Shown: positions 7,974 to 15,833 of the stretch, piece by piece | Position numbering within the stretch: the first letter of the stretch is position 1 | Layout of the letters: the number at the start of each line of letters is the position of its first letter | Assembly (NCBI GenBank): GCA_003149065.1 | Contig: QGFZ01000003.1 | Coordinates: 62,001-126,000 of the forward strand | From: Ruminococcaceae bacterium R-25 | GTDB taxonomy: Bacteria; Bacillota; Clostridia; Saccharofermentanales; Saccharofermentanaceae | Length of the DNA: 64,000 nucleotides | Direction of reading: 5' to 3' | Translations under genes and position numbers: made by a program | The notes under the pieces: model-generated | What the model was told of the DNA's origin: nothing | Database searches by the model: none | What the model saw: the letters and a program-made list of their open reading frames with translations, nothing else

Positions 7974-8942
7974 TTACAGTGATTTAATAAACTTATCCGC
8001 CATCTCCGGCCATGCGCATACTTCAGGGTACTTCGGCGCGTTGGGATCGTAAGGCCAGGGCTTCAAGAAATCCAATAAACTATCAGGGTCGCCGTCGAAT
8101 TCGATGAGGCCCTCTTTTATTGCCTTTACGAGTGCGAAGCTTTGCTCGGCAGTATAAGGTTCACCGTGCATTCCTCTTGCCCATTCTTCGGTTGGAATAG
8201 AGAGGCCGTGAAAGCCGTGAGGGAAGGTGACGTGCTCATATTTAACGCCTGCATTTTTGCATGCTTCAGCGTAGAGATAACTGTTCTTAACGGGCACGAG
8301 ATCGTCCTCTTCGGTCTGCCAGATGAAGCAGGGAGGATTGGTGGATTTTACGTGCTTCTCGAGAGAGTATTTATCGAGCAATGTCTTTGCTTCTTCGTCG
8401 TCTCTGTCGTAGATATCGCCGCCCAAAAGGAAGCGGAACGAATCCTGATGAGCAAATTCGCCTGAAGTGATTACAGGGTAGGAGAGGATAGCTGCATCAG
8501 GGCGGCATGAGATGCCGGCATATTCAGGATTCTCATCATCGATCTCATCCCAGTAATCGCATAAGGATGCACAGACGTGGCCTGCAGCTGAGAATCCGCA
8601 AATGTAGATTTTTGAGGGGTCTACGCGATATTCGGAAGCATTTTTTCTGACGAACCTGACAGCTCTTGCGAGGTCTCTCATAGCCTGGTCCATAACGGGC
8701 ACACGGCAGAGCTGGTTGGTTGTGTAGGTCATAACAAAACTGCTATAGCCGAGCTCGTTGAAGCGCTTTGCGACGAGTTCGCCTTCGGGCGGAACTGCGA
8801 CTGCGTAGCCGCCGCCGGGGAGGACCAGCATGCAGGGATTAGCGGCACCCTCATCAAGAAGGTAGGCCCTCAGATTGGGCGTGAAATCAAATGCCAACGG
8901 GTATGTGTATTCGCCCTTCTGCCAGATGTCGATCTTTTCCAT
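7974..8942 (-). CDS. Alpha/beta-hydrolase, acetyl-esterase type
   Basis: A 322-residue hydrolase of the BD-FAE/Aes-like type. The oxyanion loop is LVLPGGGYAVAVPPEGE (~40-56), the nucleophile elbow is ICGFSAAGHVCASL (GxSxG, serine ~125), an acid lies in IWQTEEDDLVPV and the histidine in FPHGFHGLS. No signal peptide is present, so it acts in the cytoplasm, as expected for enzymes that deacetylate imported acetylated sugars or xylo-oligosaccharides. The exact substrate is inferred from the family only. A 16-bp palindrome lies in its leader. It converges with the small membrane-protein genes. Confidence 0.85.
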   Translation of the reverse strand: MEKIDIWQKGEYTYPLAFDFTPNLRAYLLDEGAANPCMLVLPGGGYAVAVPPEGELVAKRFNELGYSSFVMTYTTNQLCRVPVMDQAMRDLARAVRFVRKNASEYRVDPSKIYICGFSAAGHVCASLCDYWDEIDDENPEYAGISCRPDAAILSYPVITSGEFAHQDSFRFLLGGDIYDRDDEEAKTLLDKYSLEKHVKSTNPPCFIWQTEEDDLVPVKNSYLYAEACKNAGVKYEHVTFPHGFHGLSIPTEEWARGMHGEPYTAEQSFALVKAIKEGLIEFDGDPDSLLDFLKPWPYDPNAPKYPEVCAWPEMADKFIKSL

Positions 8943-8957
8943 AATGTGAAATCCCCC

Positions 8958-8987
8958 TTTTCGAGCTCGAAAACATAATCAATTATA
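8958..8987 (-). promoter_or_regulatory. -10 box and 16-bp palindrome upstream of the esterase
   Basis: On the minus strand TATAAT (8987-8982) is followed after eight bases by the perfect palindrome TTTTCGAGCTCGAAAA (8973-8958), which runs into the Shine-Dalgarno AAAGGGGGAT. The palindrome covers about +2 to +17, so it could be a repressor operator or a 5' hairpin that masks the ribosome site. Confidence 0.5.
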
Positions 8988-9040
8988 GCCTTGAAAGGGG
9001 CTAATGAGAATGCAGGGAGTAGAGTTTTAGAGACGGCTTA

Positions 9041-11209
9041 TCAGTGGAGCTGCTCCGTGACGGCGCGGATCCTGTCTTCGGCATTGATGAATGCCTGCGC
9101 GATAACGGGATCAAAGTGCTCGCCTGAACTTTCCTTAATGATCTTCATGGCATCGTCAAACGGTATACCGGGCTTATAAACACGCTTAGCGACCAGGGCG
9201 TCGAAAACATCGGCGACGGCCATGATCCTCGCTGACAGCGGGATCTCCTCACCCTTAAGGCCGCACGGATAGCCCTTGCCGTTCCATTTTTCGTGATGGT
9301 AATGGGCCATGTTTTCGGCTTCGCCCAGGTAGTCTTCCTTGAGGGCGTCGCTCTCGACGGTCTTTTTAACGGTGCTGATGATCTTCGCGCCTTCTTCGGC
9401 GTGGGTCTTCATGATCTCATACTCTTCATCGTTGAACTTGCCGGGTTTGTTAAGGATTGTATCGGAGATCTTGATCTTGCCGATGTCATGCATTGGCGCG
9501 GAAGCTACGACATTATTCTTGTATTCTTCGTTAACGATATCGGGATAGAGACCTTCTTTCATAAGCTCTTCGCAGATTATCTCGACGTAAGCTGATGTGT
9601 TCTTGATGTGCGTGCCGGTCGACTTGTCGCGGCTCTCTACGAGGTCTGCCATGACGTTGATCATGCCGCTCTGGAAGGTGGAGATCGCTTCGTTCTTTCG
9701 CTGGGATTCGTTGATGTAATCGACTGTATCCTTTGTCGTTTTCGCCATCGCGTCGTAGAGCTGTTCGATCTCATCGCCTGTCTTGATCTCAAGTTCCTTG
9801 ATGCTGTCGAGAGCTTCTTTTCTGGCTTCGTCATTCGTGTAGGCGAAGTCGCCTGCGAGCTTTGCCAGGCTGTTAACAGGCCTTACGATAAAGCGCTTTG
9901 CGCAGTAAACGCTCAATGTGAGGATCGCGATGAAGAAGCCCATGAGGATCGTCGTCATCTTGAAGGTGAAGGTTCTCTCGACTTCGGCAACATTAGGCAT
10001 CGATACGTCAACGCAGACATAGGCTTTGCACCTGCCCAGGTTGTCGTGGATCGGAACGTAGGCCGATAAGAGCCAGCCATATGTGTCGTTGGTGATAATC
10101 GGGTCGATCTCTTTTCCTGCCAGGAGATCGTCGATATGCTCATCGAAGCTTTCATCGAAAGGAATGATGTCGCCGGTCTCAGATGCGGGCGTGTCCGGTG
10201 TGGAAACATCGAAAACAACGTGGCAGCCGTCTTCTTTTATCTGATAAACGTAGAGGTACTGGATCCTGTCGGAACTGTTCAGGATGAGGTTGAAATATCT
10301 GCTGATCCTGTAATAGCCTTCAGCCGATTCCTTGCGCGTTAAATATTCGTCGACCTTGTTGGCATCGATAAGGGTAGCTGCGAACCTCGCGGTATCCATC
10401 GCATATTTGCCCTCGGACTCCACCATGGTCTGGCGGAACTGCTTCAGACTGACGCCTGTGACAACGGCAGCTGCTATTCCGAAAATGAGCGTGACCGCAA
10501 TGATTATCTTTCCGCTTAAGGAAAGGCCTTTCTTGGCTAGGGAAGCCACATCGATCCTGTCTTTTGTGGGCTTTAGCTTTTTCGGATAGGTCTTATAGAT
10601 GATGAAGGCCAGGATTGTGCTTATGAGTTTATCCGGAATATCCATTATCATGCCGGCATAGAGCTGGGCCAGGAAAGCGTCGTTGATAACATTCGTGTAG
10701 ATCCTGCCGGCAAGAGACGAAGCGACCTCTTCGCCCATTGTGTTTCCGTAAAGGCCCCACGTGATGACCGATCCCAGACCGCCGCCCAGGATGATGAAGC
10801 ATGTCAGAGGGATCAACATCTTTATGTGGAGCTTCTTGAAATAGCCATGCTGTGCGAAAAGCGTTGCACAAAGAGCGATGAGAACGCTGACGATGCAGTA
10901 ATAGAGATTGCTGGAATCGCCGCCGAATATCCATTTAAAAAGAAGCGTTGAAAGGATATTCGTCAAAAAGCCGACCAGGACGCTCGGCATAAAGCCGCCG
11001 ATCATGGCAGCAACGATCGTTCCGATACAGTCAAAATAGAAAGGAATTCCGGTGATATTGCAGATCAGGTTGCAGACGATGTTGATCGCAAGGCAGATAA
11101 TGACCAGCAGAAAAAGCTTGGGATCGTCGTGCTCTTTTGCAGGAGACCAGCTGACAACAAGCCCGGTTGAGGGATCAGTTTTCTTTCCGGATTTGACGTT
11201 GATAGCCAT
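9041..11209 (-). CDS. Membrane sensor with HD-GYP c-di-GMP phosphodiesterase domain
   Basis: A 722-residue protein. The first ~215 residues form five to six helices with a pattern like ECF-S/BioY vitamin-binding subunits (DCIGTIVAAMIGGFMPSVLV). A further helix (~235), an outer sensory domain (~255-425), another helix (~430-450) and a HAMP-like linker follow. The C-terminal domain is HD-GYP: ASAPMHDIGKIKISDTILNK, then HYHHEKWNGKGYP and ARIMAVADVFDAL. All core metal residues appear present, so it should hydrolyse c-di-GMP. GGAG lies eight bases before the start. It is monocistronic. It is one of three c-di-GMP proteins here. Confidence 0.88.
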   Translation of the reverse strand: MAINVKSGKKTDPSTGLVVSWSPAKEHDDPKLFLLVIICLAINIVCNLICNITGIPFYFDCIGTIVAAMIGGFMPSVLVGFLTNILSTLLFKWIFGGDSSNLYYCIVSVLIALCATLFAQHGYFKKLHIKMLIPLTCFIILGGGLGSVITWGLYGNTMGEEVASSLAGRIYTNVINDAFLAQLYAGMIMDIPDKLISTILAFIIYKTYPKKLKPTKDRIDVASLAKKGLSLSGKIIIAVTLIFGIAAAVVTGVSLKQFRQTMVESEGKYAMDTARFAATLIDANKVDEYLTRKESAEGYYRISRYFNLILNSSDRIQYLYVYQIKEDGCHVVFDVSTPDTPASETGDIIPFDESFDEHIDDLLAGKEIDPIITNDTYGWLLSAYVPIHDNLGRCKAYVCVDVSMPNVAEVERTFTFKMTTILMGFFIAILTLSVYCAKRFIVRPVNSLAKLAGDFAYTNDEARKEALDSIKELEIKTGDEIEQLYDAMAKTTKDTVDYINESQRKNEAISTFQSGMINVMADLVESRDKSTGTHIKNTSAYVEIICEELMKEGLYPDIVNEEYKNNVVASAPMHDIGKIKISDTILNKPGKFNDEEYEIMKTHAEEGAKIISTVKKTVESDALKEDYLGEAENMAHYHHEKWNGKGYPCGLKGEEIPLSARIMAVADVFDALVAKRVYKPGIPFDDAMKIIKESSGEHFDPVIAQAFINAEDRIRAVTEQLH

Positions 11210-11356
11210 CTGGTAACTCCTTGCACTTATTGCGGAAACCCGCGTAAGCAGACAAACCTACCGTATATATGGATACTATCAAATCCTTTTATCAACTTCC
11301 ATTAACATTGTGTAAAAAATATTTACTTTTATAGAAAAATTGAGAAATGCGTCTCT

Positions 11357-11896
11357 TTAGCCCGCCAACGCCTTGCATACAAGGCTTACAACGATATCAA
11401 GGGCAAACAGCGCTGCCGGGATGTAGCAGAGCAGGAGCCATGCCTTCCTGGGCATCTTTTTTTCGAGCTTTTCAAAAAGCGGGACCAGTATGAACTGCAG
11501 GAAAACGCCCGCCAAACCGAAGAAAATCACTGACCTAGCGCACACGAAACCGTTGATATTGCCCCAGTTTAAGATCTCTTCGTTATAATCCCAGAGCCTC
11601 GTGTGGAAGAACGTGAGGATGAACCAGCCGGTCGCGAACTCCAGGATCCCTGATGTTATCGTAGCCAGAAGGAAAACGAGGAAAGGGTTCTTCCTGACCT
11701 TGAATGTGAGGCCCAGGATGAGCAGTCCGCCGAAGCCGTAGATCGGGATCCAGGGACCGAACGTCGTGCCTCGCTTGACCCACTCGCCCAGATCGAAGCG
11801 GTAGAAGATCTCCTCATAAATGAATCCGAAAATACCGCCGAATGCGAAGATCAGCATCAGCATCGGGAATCTGGCTTTGAGGTAATCTTTGTTCAT
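11357..11896 (-). CDS. CmpB-like putative ABC-transporter type IV membrane protein
   Basis: A 179-residue polytopic protein of the family known as putative ABC-transporter type IV (CmpB, PF06541). Its diagnostic run is FGFIYEEIFYR, then KRGTTFGPWIPIYGFGGL, then LWDYNEEILNWGNINGFVC. About five helices. The molecular role of the family is not established; members often sit with envelope genes. GGAGG is seven bases before the ATG. It is the second of two adjacent paralogues and the last gene of the GT4/PlsC-like operon. Confidence 0.82.
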   Translation of the reverse strand: MNKDYLKARFPMLMLIFAFGGIFGFIYEEIFYRFDLGEWVKRGTTFGPWIPIYGFGGLLILGLTFKVRKNPFLVFLLATITSGILEFATGWFILTFFHTRLWDYNEEILNWGNINGFVCARSVIFFGLAGVFLQFILVPLFEKLEKKMPRKAWLLLCYIPAALFALDIVVSLVCKALAG

Positions 11897-11961
11897 GAGG
11901 CGCCTCCTTGGGGTGCTTTTTAGGGTCGTTTTCAGGTCCTTTTTCGTTGTTTCCGGCCGGA

Positions 11962-12489
11962 CTATTTTATCGTGAGACTTAGCACGATGTCTATTGCAAA
12001 TAGCCCGAATAGAGCGATTGTAACAATGTTAAATGTTTTTGGGGCCTTCTTCTGGAACTTTTCCAGGAGGGGCACCAGGCCATACATCAGGATCATGCCG
12101 AAGATCCCCCATGTGATGACCGACCTGACGCAGATGTAGCCGTTCAGATTGCCCCAGTTGAGGATGACATTGGTGTAATCCCAAAGCCTCATGTGGAAAT
12201 ATTTGTCGATGACATATCCGCTGGTAAGTTCCAAGAGGCCGCAACTGGCAGCGGCGATCAGGAAGACCAGCCAGGGCTTTTTCCTGAACTTGACCGTAAG
12301 CGCGAAGATCAGGAGAGCGCCGAAGCCGTATATCGGGATCCATGGGCCATAAGTCGTACCGCGCTTATAAAACTCGCCGCCGGTATTGATCAGGACACAG
12401 ACCGTTTCATAGAGAAATCCGATCACTCCTGCGAGCGTGAATGTCAGAAGGAGAAGCGGGATAAGATTTTTTGAGGGTGTTTTGCTCAA
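11962..12489 (-). CDS. CmpB-like putative ABC-transporter type IV membrane protein
   Basis: A 175-residue paralogue of the next gene downstream, with the same landmarks: GVIGFLYETVCVL, KRGTTYGPWIPIYGFGALL, MRLWDYTNVILNWGNLNGYI. About five helices. The start is TTG, which overlaps the TGA stop of the PlsC-like gene by three bases; AAGGAG is seven bases upstream. The tight coupling argues for a role with the glycosyltransferase and acyltransferase, such as lipid or polymer export, but this is inference. Confidence 0.82.
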   Translation of the reverse strand: MSKTPSKNLIPLLLLTFTLAGVIGFLYETVCVLINTGGEFYKRGTTYGPWIPIYGFGALLIFALTVKFRKKPWLVFLIAAASCGLLELTSGYVIDKYFHMRLWDYTNVILNWGNLNGYICVRSVITWGIFGMILMYGLVPLLEKFQKKAPKTFNIVTIALFGLFAIDIVLSLTIK

Positions 12490-13292
12490 GTTGCGGGCTC
12501 CTTATGTTCGGTGTTTATTCCGCCTTCGGGTCTGTAAACATAATGGATCTTCTCGTAATTGGAGTTTTTCACGCGCTCGGTCATAGCCTCAAACGCTTGA
12601 TTTCTAAGGACTTCCTTGCGCTTGTCCATCGGCAGGCTCATATCCGGGATAAAAGGCCCGTCGACATAGACGACCGTCCTCGCGCCCGGCAGGATCTTCC
12701 GCTTCTGCCATGTGGTGGTGAAGGTAAAGACGGGCTTGCCCGACTCGGCCGGGTAGTGCAGGGTCGAAGCCTTGAAAGGCCTGATTCCCGTATACTGCGG
12801 CCAGATGTGCGCCTCAGGATAGAGCGTGATTATATGGTTCTCCTCAGCGTGGCGCTTCATCGCCTGTGAGTAATTCTTAAATCCTTTGGGGTTATTGGGC
12901 AGGGCAATGCCTCCCAGGTCTTCCACGACACGCCTGATCCCCTTGATCGAGAAACAGTCTGCGCTCGCGACGATATAAGCCTTTTTCGGGAAAGCCAGGA
13001 GGTTGGGGCAGTACGCGTCGCCCATCGTCCTCGTGTGATTGCCGTAAAGGTAGAACCCTTCTTTTCTATAGCCCTTGAGCTTTTCCCTGCCGACGATCTT
13101 TTCGCCGTAAACCGCTTCCTGCAAAAGCAGGATCAAGGGCGACACAGCGAAATTCAGTCCGCCCGCAAAGCCGCGCCTGATGGCCGTTTTCGGGAAATAT
13201 CTGTAATCTTCGGGAAGCGTGACCGTGTTGATATCCGTGCCGGCAAAGTCGTCATTCAGAAGGTCGGAATAGTAGATCGTGCGTTCCTTCAT
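12486..13292 (-). CDS. PlsC-like acyltransferase
   Basis: A 268-residue protein of the lysophospholipid acyltransferase superfamily. GNHTRTMGDAY (~85) fits the NHx4D catalytic motif with one extra residue, NNPKGFKNYSQAM is the second block, and TLYPEAHIWP (~150) fits the substrate motif FPEGxR only loosely, so the acceptor is probably not plain lysophosphatidate. A short hydrophobic stretch (AVSPLILLLQEAVYG) may anchor it to the membrane. It follows the GT4 gene by three bases and overlaps the CmpB-like gene. Together they suggest acylated glycolipid synthesis. Confidence 0.75.
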   Translation of the reverse strand: MKERTIYYSDLLNDDFAGTDINTVTLPEDYRYFPKTAIRRGFAGGLNFAVSPLILLLQEAVYGEKIVGREKLKGYRKEGFYLYGNHTRTMGDAYCPNLLAFPKKAYIVASADCFSIKGIRRVVEDLGGIALPNNPKGFKNYSQAMKRHAEENHIITLYPEAHIWPQYTGIRPFKASTLHYPAESGKPVFTFTTTWQKRKILPGARTVVYVDGPFIPDMSLPMDKRKEVLRNQAFEAMTERVKNSNYEKIHYVYRPEGGINTEHKEPAT

Positions 13293-13295
13293 GGC

Positions 13296-14459
13296 TCATG
13301 CCTCTTTCGCGCGCATGCCCGCAGCCTGTTCGAGCATCTCTTCCATCTTATTCATGCACTCGCCGAGCCTGCTGACATTTGCCTGTGACTTGTATTTTGC
13401 CTTGCACGCCTCAAGCTCTTTGGGGTTATCCATGAAATACTCGATCTTGTTCTTCAGATCGTCAGAATCCCACTTCTTATAAAGGCACCTGTCGTCCCTC
13501 GCAAAGAACCTTGCGGCGCTCCTTTTCGAGTTGCAGATGATCGGCACAAGGCCCGTAACTATTGCCTCCAGGCACGCGATCGACTCGAGCTCGACATAAG
13601 CCGTGTGCACATAAAGGTCAGCGGCATTAAGCACTTCCTTAAGTTCTTCATGCTCGATGAAGCGCATCTCGCAGTCGACACCATTCCTTCTCGCCAAACG
13701 CCTGTAGCTCTTGCCCTTAGGGCCTTTGCCCGCCATGATGAGCTTGATCCTGTCCTTATATTTCGATTTCGCGATTGCCTTGATCAGGACCTGCTGCGCC
13801 TTTTCGGATGAATACCTTCCGACAACGACGATCGTGAATTTATCGTGATTTTTCTGCTTTTGCCTGTTGATGGCTTCTGCCGGCGCGGGCTCGAAAAACG
13901 ACTCGCAAACGCCATTGGATATTACCTTTGACGGCACGCTCTTTTTAATGTTGCTCTCGAAATCCCTCTTGATGAACTCCGTCGGGTAGTGCGTCATCGC
14001 GCAGTGGCTGTAGACCTTCCTGTAGAAATATCTGTAGACTACCTTTGTCGCAAAATTGGACTTCATGAGACCGATGTGGCAAGTGAAATTCTCCGCCTGA
14101 ACATGGAAACTCGACGTCATCGGAATGCCGTACTTTTCGCATATCGGGACAGCCTTCCACGCGAGCGGGAAAGGCATCAGGAGGTGCACGACATCCGCGC
14201 CCTTTATTGCTTCTTCAAGTATCTTGGGATCGGCCTTGGCCGGAACAACTTCATTCCTTGCAAGTGCTGCATTTATGATGGGCCCCAGGTCAAGGGTAGG
14301 CACGATGCGGAAACCGCTCTTGCCCTTCTTGTCAGCATCGCAACAAACGACAGTGACATTATGCCCCTGCGATTTCAAATGGTTAATGAGGTTATAAGCC
14401 GCGACGCTCGTGCCGTTGTTCGCCTCGCCGAGCACATCGCATATGATCGTAACGTTCAT
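13296..14459 (-). CDS. GT4-family glycosyltransferase
   Basis: A 387-residue GT-B glycosyltransferase. The N-terminal Rossmann half begins MNVTIICDVLGEANNGTSVA with the acceptor-side GTSxA loop. The C-terminal half has VVVGRYSSEKAQQVLIKAI and the donor site PADxYVHTAYVELESIACLE-type segment, ending in the EX7E motif (ELESIACLEA). It resembles diacylglycerol glucosyltransferases that make lipoteichoic-acid anchors, but many GT4 enzymes share these motifs. I use the ATG at 14459; a TTG nine bases upstream is possible. It is the first gene of a four-gene envelope operon. Confidence 0.82.
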   Translation of the reverse strand: MNVTIICDVLGEANNGTSVAAYNLINHLKSQGHNVTVVCCDADKKGKSGFRIVPTLDLGPIINAALARNEVVPAKADPKILEEAIKGADVVHLLMPFPLAWKAVPICEKYGIPMTSSFHVQAENFTCHIGLMKSNFATKVVYRYFYRKVYSHCAMTHYPTEFIKRDFESNIKKSVPSKVISNGVCESFFEPAPAEAINRQKQKNHDKFTIVVVGRYSSEKAQQVLIKAIAKSKYKDRIKLIMAGKGPKGKSYRRLARRNGVDCEMRFIEHEELKEVLNAADLYVHTAYVELESIACLEAIVTGLVPIICNSKRSAARFFARDDRCLYKKWDSDDLKNKIEYFMDNPKELEACKAKYKSQANVSRLGECMNKMEEMLEQAAGMRAKEA

Positions 14460-14574
14460 CCGACCCAATCACCCTTTTATAGACACCCATGTTTGCTTCT
14501 AATGTTTTCATTATACAACAAGATTTGAAAATCAAAGGATTTTGGGACATTGGGGCGTGCTTGCCGCGTCGGAG

Positions 14575-14637
14575 GTCACAGGCTTGAATTTGAGATCTGC
14601 CAAAAGTGTGCCATGTCACAGGCTTGAATTTGAGATC
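14575..14637. repeat. 23-bp direct repeat at the 3' end of the nuclease-like gene
   Basis: Two identical 23-bp units, starting GTCACAGGCTTG and ending TTTGAGATC, lie at 14575-14597 and 14615-14637 (40-bp period). The second encodes the last codons and stop of the minus-strand gene; the first is a downstream copy. It looks like a local tandem duplication. Confidence 0.8.
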
Positions 14638-15416
14638 AACTCATTGCTGCTGATCAGGTTGCCGTATATGACGCCATTAAGTTTGGCTGCAATATACCTT
14701 AGATCAAACGGCTGGTTCTCAGTGTTGTATGTAAAGAAAACGTCCTGGTCCAGAAGGAGTCCCGCGTCAATATACGTGCTGCACTTGAGCTTTGCTTCGC
14801 GTGTATATTTCGCGAAATTCATCAGACCATAATGCTCATGGATCTTGCACGTATCCAGTTCAGGAATGTACAGGAAAAAGTCAGGATAGATTGGCGCGTT
14901 CATGCCGGCCACCCAAAGCTCCGGCTCATACTTAAACAGCACATTCATTTCCGTGTATCCGATGGCAATCTGCCGCTCGACATCCGAGCGGTATTGAATG
15001 CCGTTAAAAGAGTATATCATGGGCTTCGGATATTTAGTATTTGCGTCATTTTTCAGGCTGTCGAAAAACGCCCTGTTCATGACGGTATTCACATTGCCCG
15101 GAGTCTTCAGTGTCCTCACGATTCTCGGCGGATCAAACACCGGCACCGGCGTCCTGTAATAGCGGTCCCAAATAGCCTCATAGATCTTGAGCTGGCACTC
15201 GAGATCTTCGCGCTCGACCATGGCGGCGTAGAGGTCTTGGCCTTTAGTGGAATTTAAGATGAGCCTATGATTATCTGCTTTAATTATTTTTGTTTGAACA
15301 CCATTTATTGAATGTGTGCGCACACTAATATTAGGCAGTTCTCTGAGCCGCTTTCTGCAGTAGTTTATCTTAAGAGCAAGAAGCTCTTTTGGTATGTATT
15401 TGTCTAAGTATTTCAT
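14616..15416 (-). CDS. Putative PD-(D/E)XK nuclease-like protein
   Basis: A 266-residue protein with no family I can name. The C-terminal half has the layout of a PD-(D/E)XK core: YRSDVERQIAIGYTEMNVLF with a conserved-looking glutamate (~155), then FKYEPEL, then PIYPDFFLYIP (the D) and TCKIHEHYGL in the place of the (D/E)xK strand (ExH). This is the pattern of small clostridial proteins that I recall as nuclease-like, but the lysine is replaced and activity is unproven. The N-terminus is helical with a short coiled stretch. No Shine-Dalgarno is seen. It is a lone gene with repeat-rich DNA on its upstream side. Confidence 0.5.
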   Translation of the reverse strand: MKYLDKYIPKELLALKINYCRKRLRELPNISVRTHSINGVQTKIIKADNHRLILNSTKGQDLYAAMVEREDLECQLKIYEAIWDRYYRTPVPVFDPPRIVRTLKTPGNVNTVMNRAFFDSLKNDANTKYPKPMIYSFNGIQYRSDVERQIAIGYTEMNVLFKYEPELWVAGMNAPIYPDFFLYIPELDTCKIHEHYGLMNFAKYTREAKLKCSTYIDAGLLLDQDVFFTYNTENQPFDLRYIAAKLNGVIYGNLISSNELISNSSL

Positions 15417-15450
15417 AGTATGATTCTATATGCTCATTTTCGGGAATCAA

Positions 15451-15478
15451 CCGACAAATACCGACAAAAACCGACAAA
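15451..15478. repeat. Three CCGACAAA words at 10-bp spacing
   Basis: CCGACAAA occurs at 15451, 15461 and 15471, exactly one helical turn apart. The same word, inverted, is arrayed at 45528-45777. It lies just upstream of the nuclease-like gene. The rest of 15417-15600 shows no gene. Confidence 0.6.
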
Positions 15479-15600
15479 CAAAAAACACGGAAAAATCGTT
15501 TTCGAGCGTTAAAAAAGAAATAAGTAAAATTTACTATAACAGTTGAAAAACGGCTCGAAAAATATTTTCGAAAATAGGTTGAAAGTGGGCATGACGATTG

Positions 15601-15713
15601 ATTGACGAAAACCTGTACGTTTTGAAGCGATTTTGTCAATAAAATCGTCAAATAGAGCGTTATTGACAAAATTATTGACGATTTTGGCCATTTTCGTACA
15701 GTTTTTCGTCAAT
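15601..15713. repeat. 113-bp nested palindromic element, copy B
   Basis: The left arm is ATTGACGAAAACCTGTACG and the right arm is the inverse, ending TTTTTCGTCAAT at 15713. Internal GTCAATAAA and TTATTGAC words repeat the outer word. Its length equals copy A. It lies between the terminator of the symporter gene and the nuclease-like gene. Confidence 0.85.
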
Positions 15714-15769
15714 CGATGTGAAGGATGCGGTGAGAGGCGCCCCCATTTGCGCGAAAACACATACCCACC

Positions 15770-15798
15770 AAAAAAACAGGCGCCCCCGAAGGAGCGCC
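15770..15798 (-). terminator. Intrinsic terminator of the NSS symporter gene
   Basis: On the minus strand GGCGCTCC-TTCG-GGGGCGCC forms an 8-bp stem with one G-U pair and a UUCG tetraloop, followed by TG and seven T residues. Confidence 0.85.
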
Positions 15799-15833
15799 CG
15801 CTAAAAAAAGTGAACTAACGTTGTATTGAACCC

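Noticed and set aside
15451..15478. Possible CRISPR-like short repeats
   Set aside because: Units are 8 bp at 10-bp steps with no spacers or cas genes, so not a CRISPR array.
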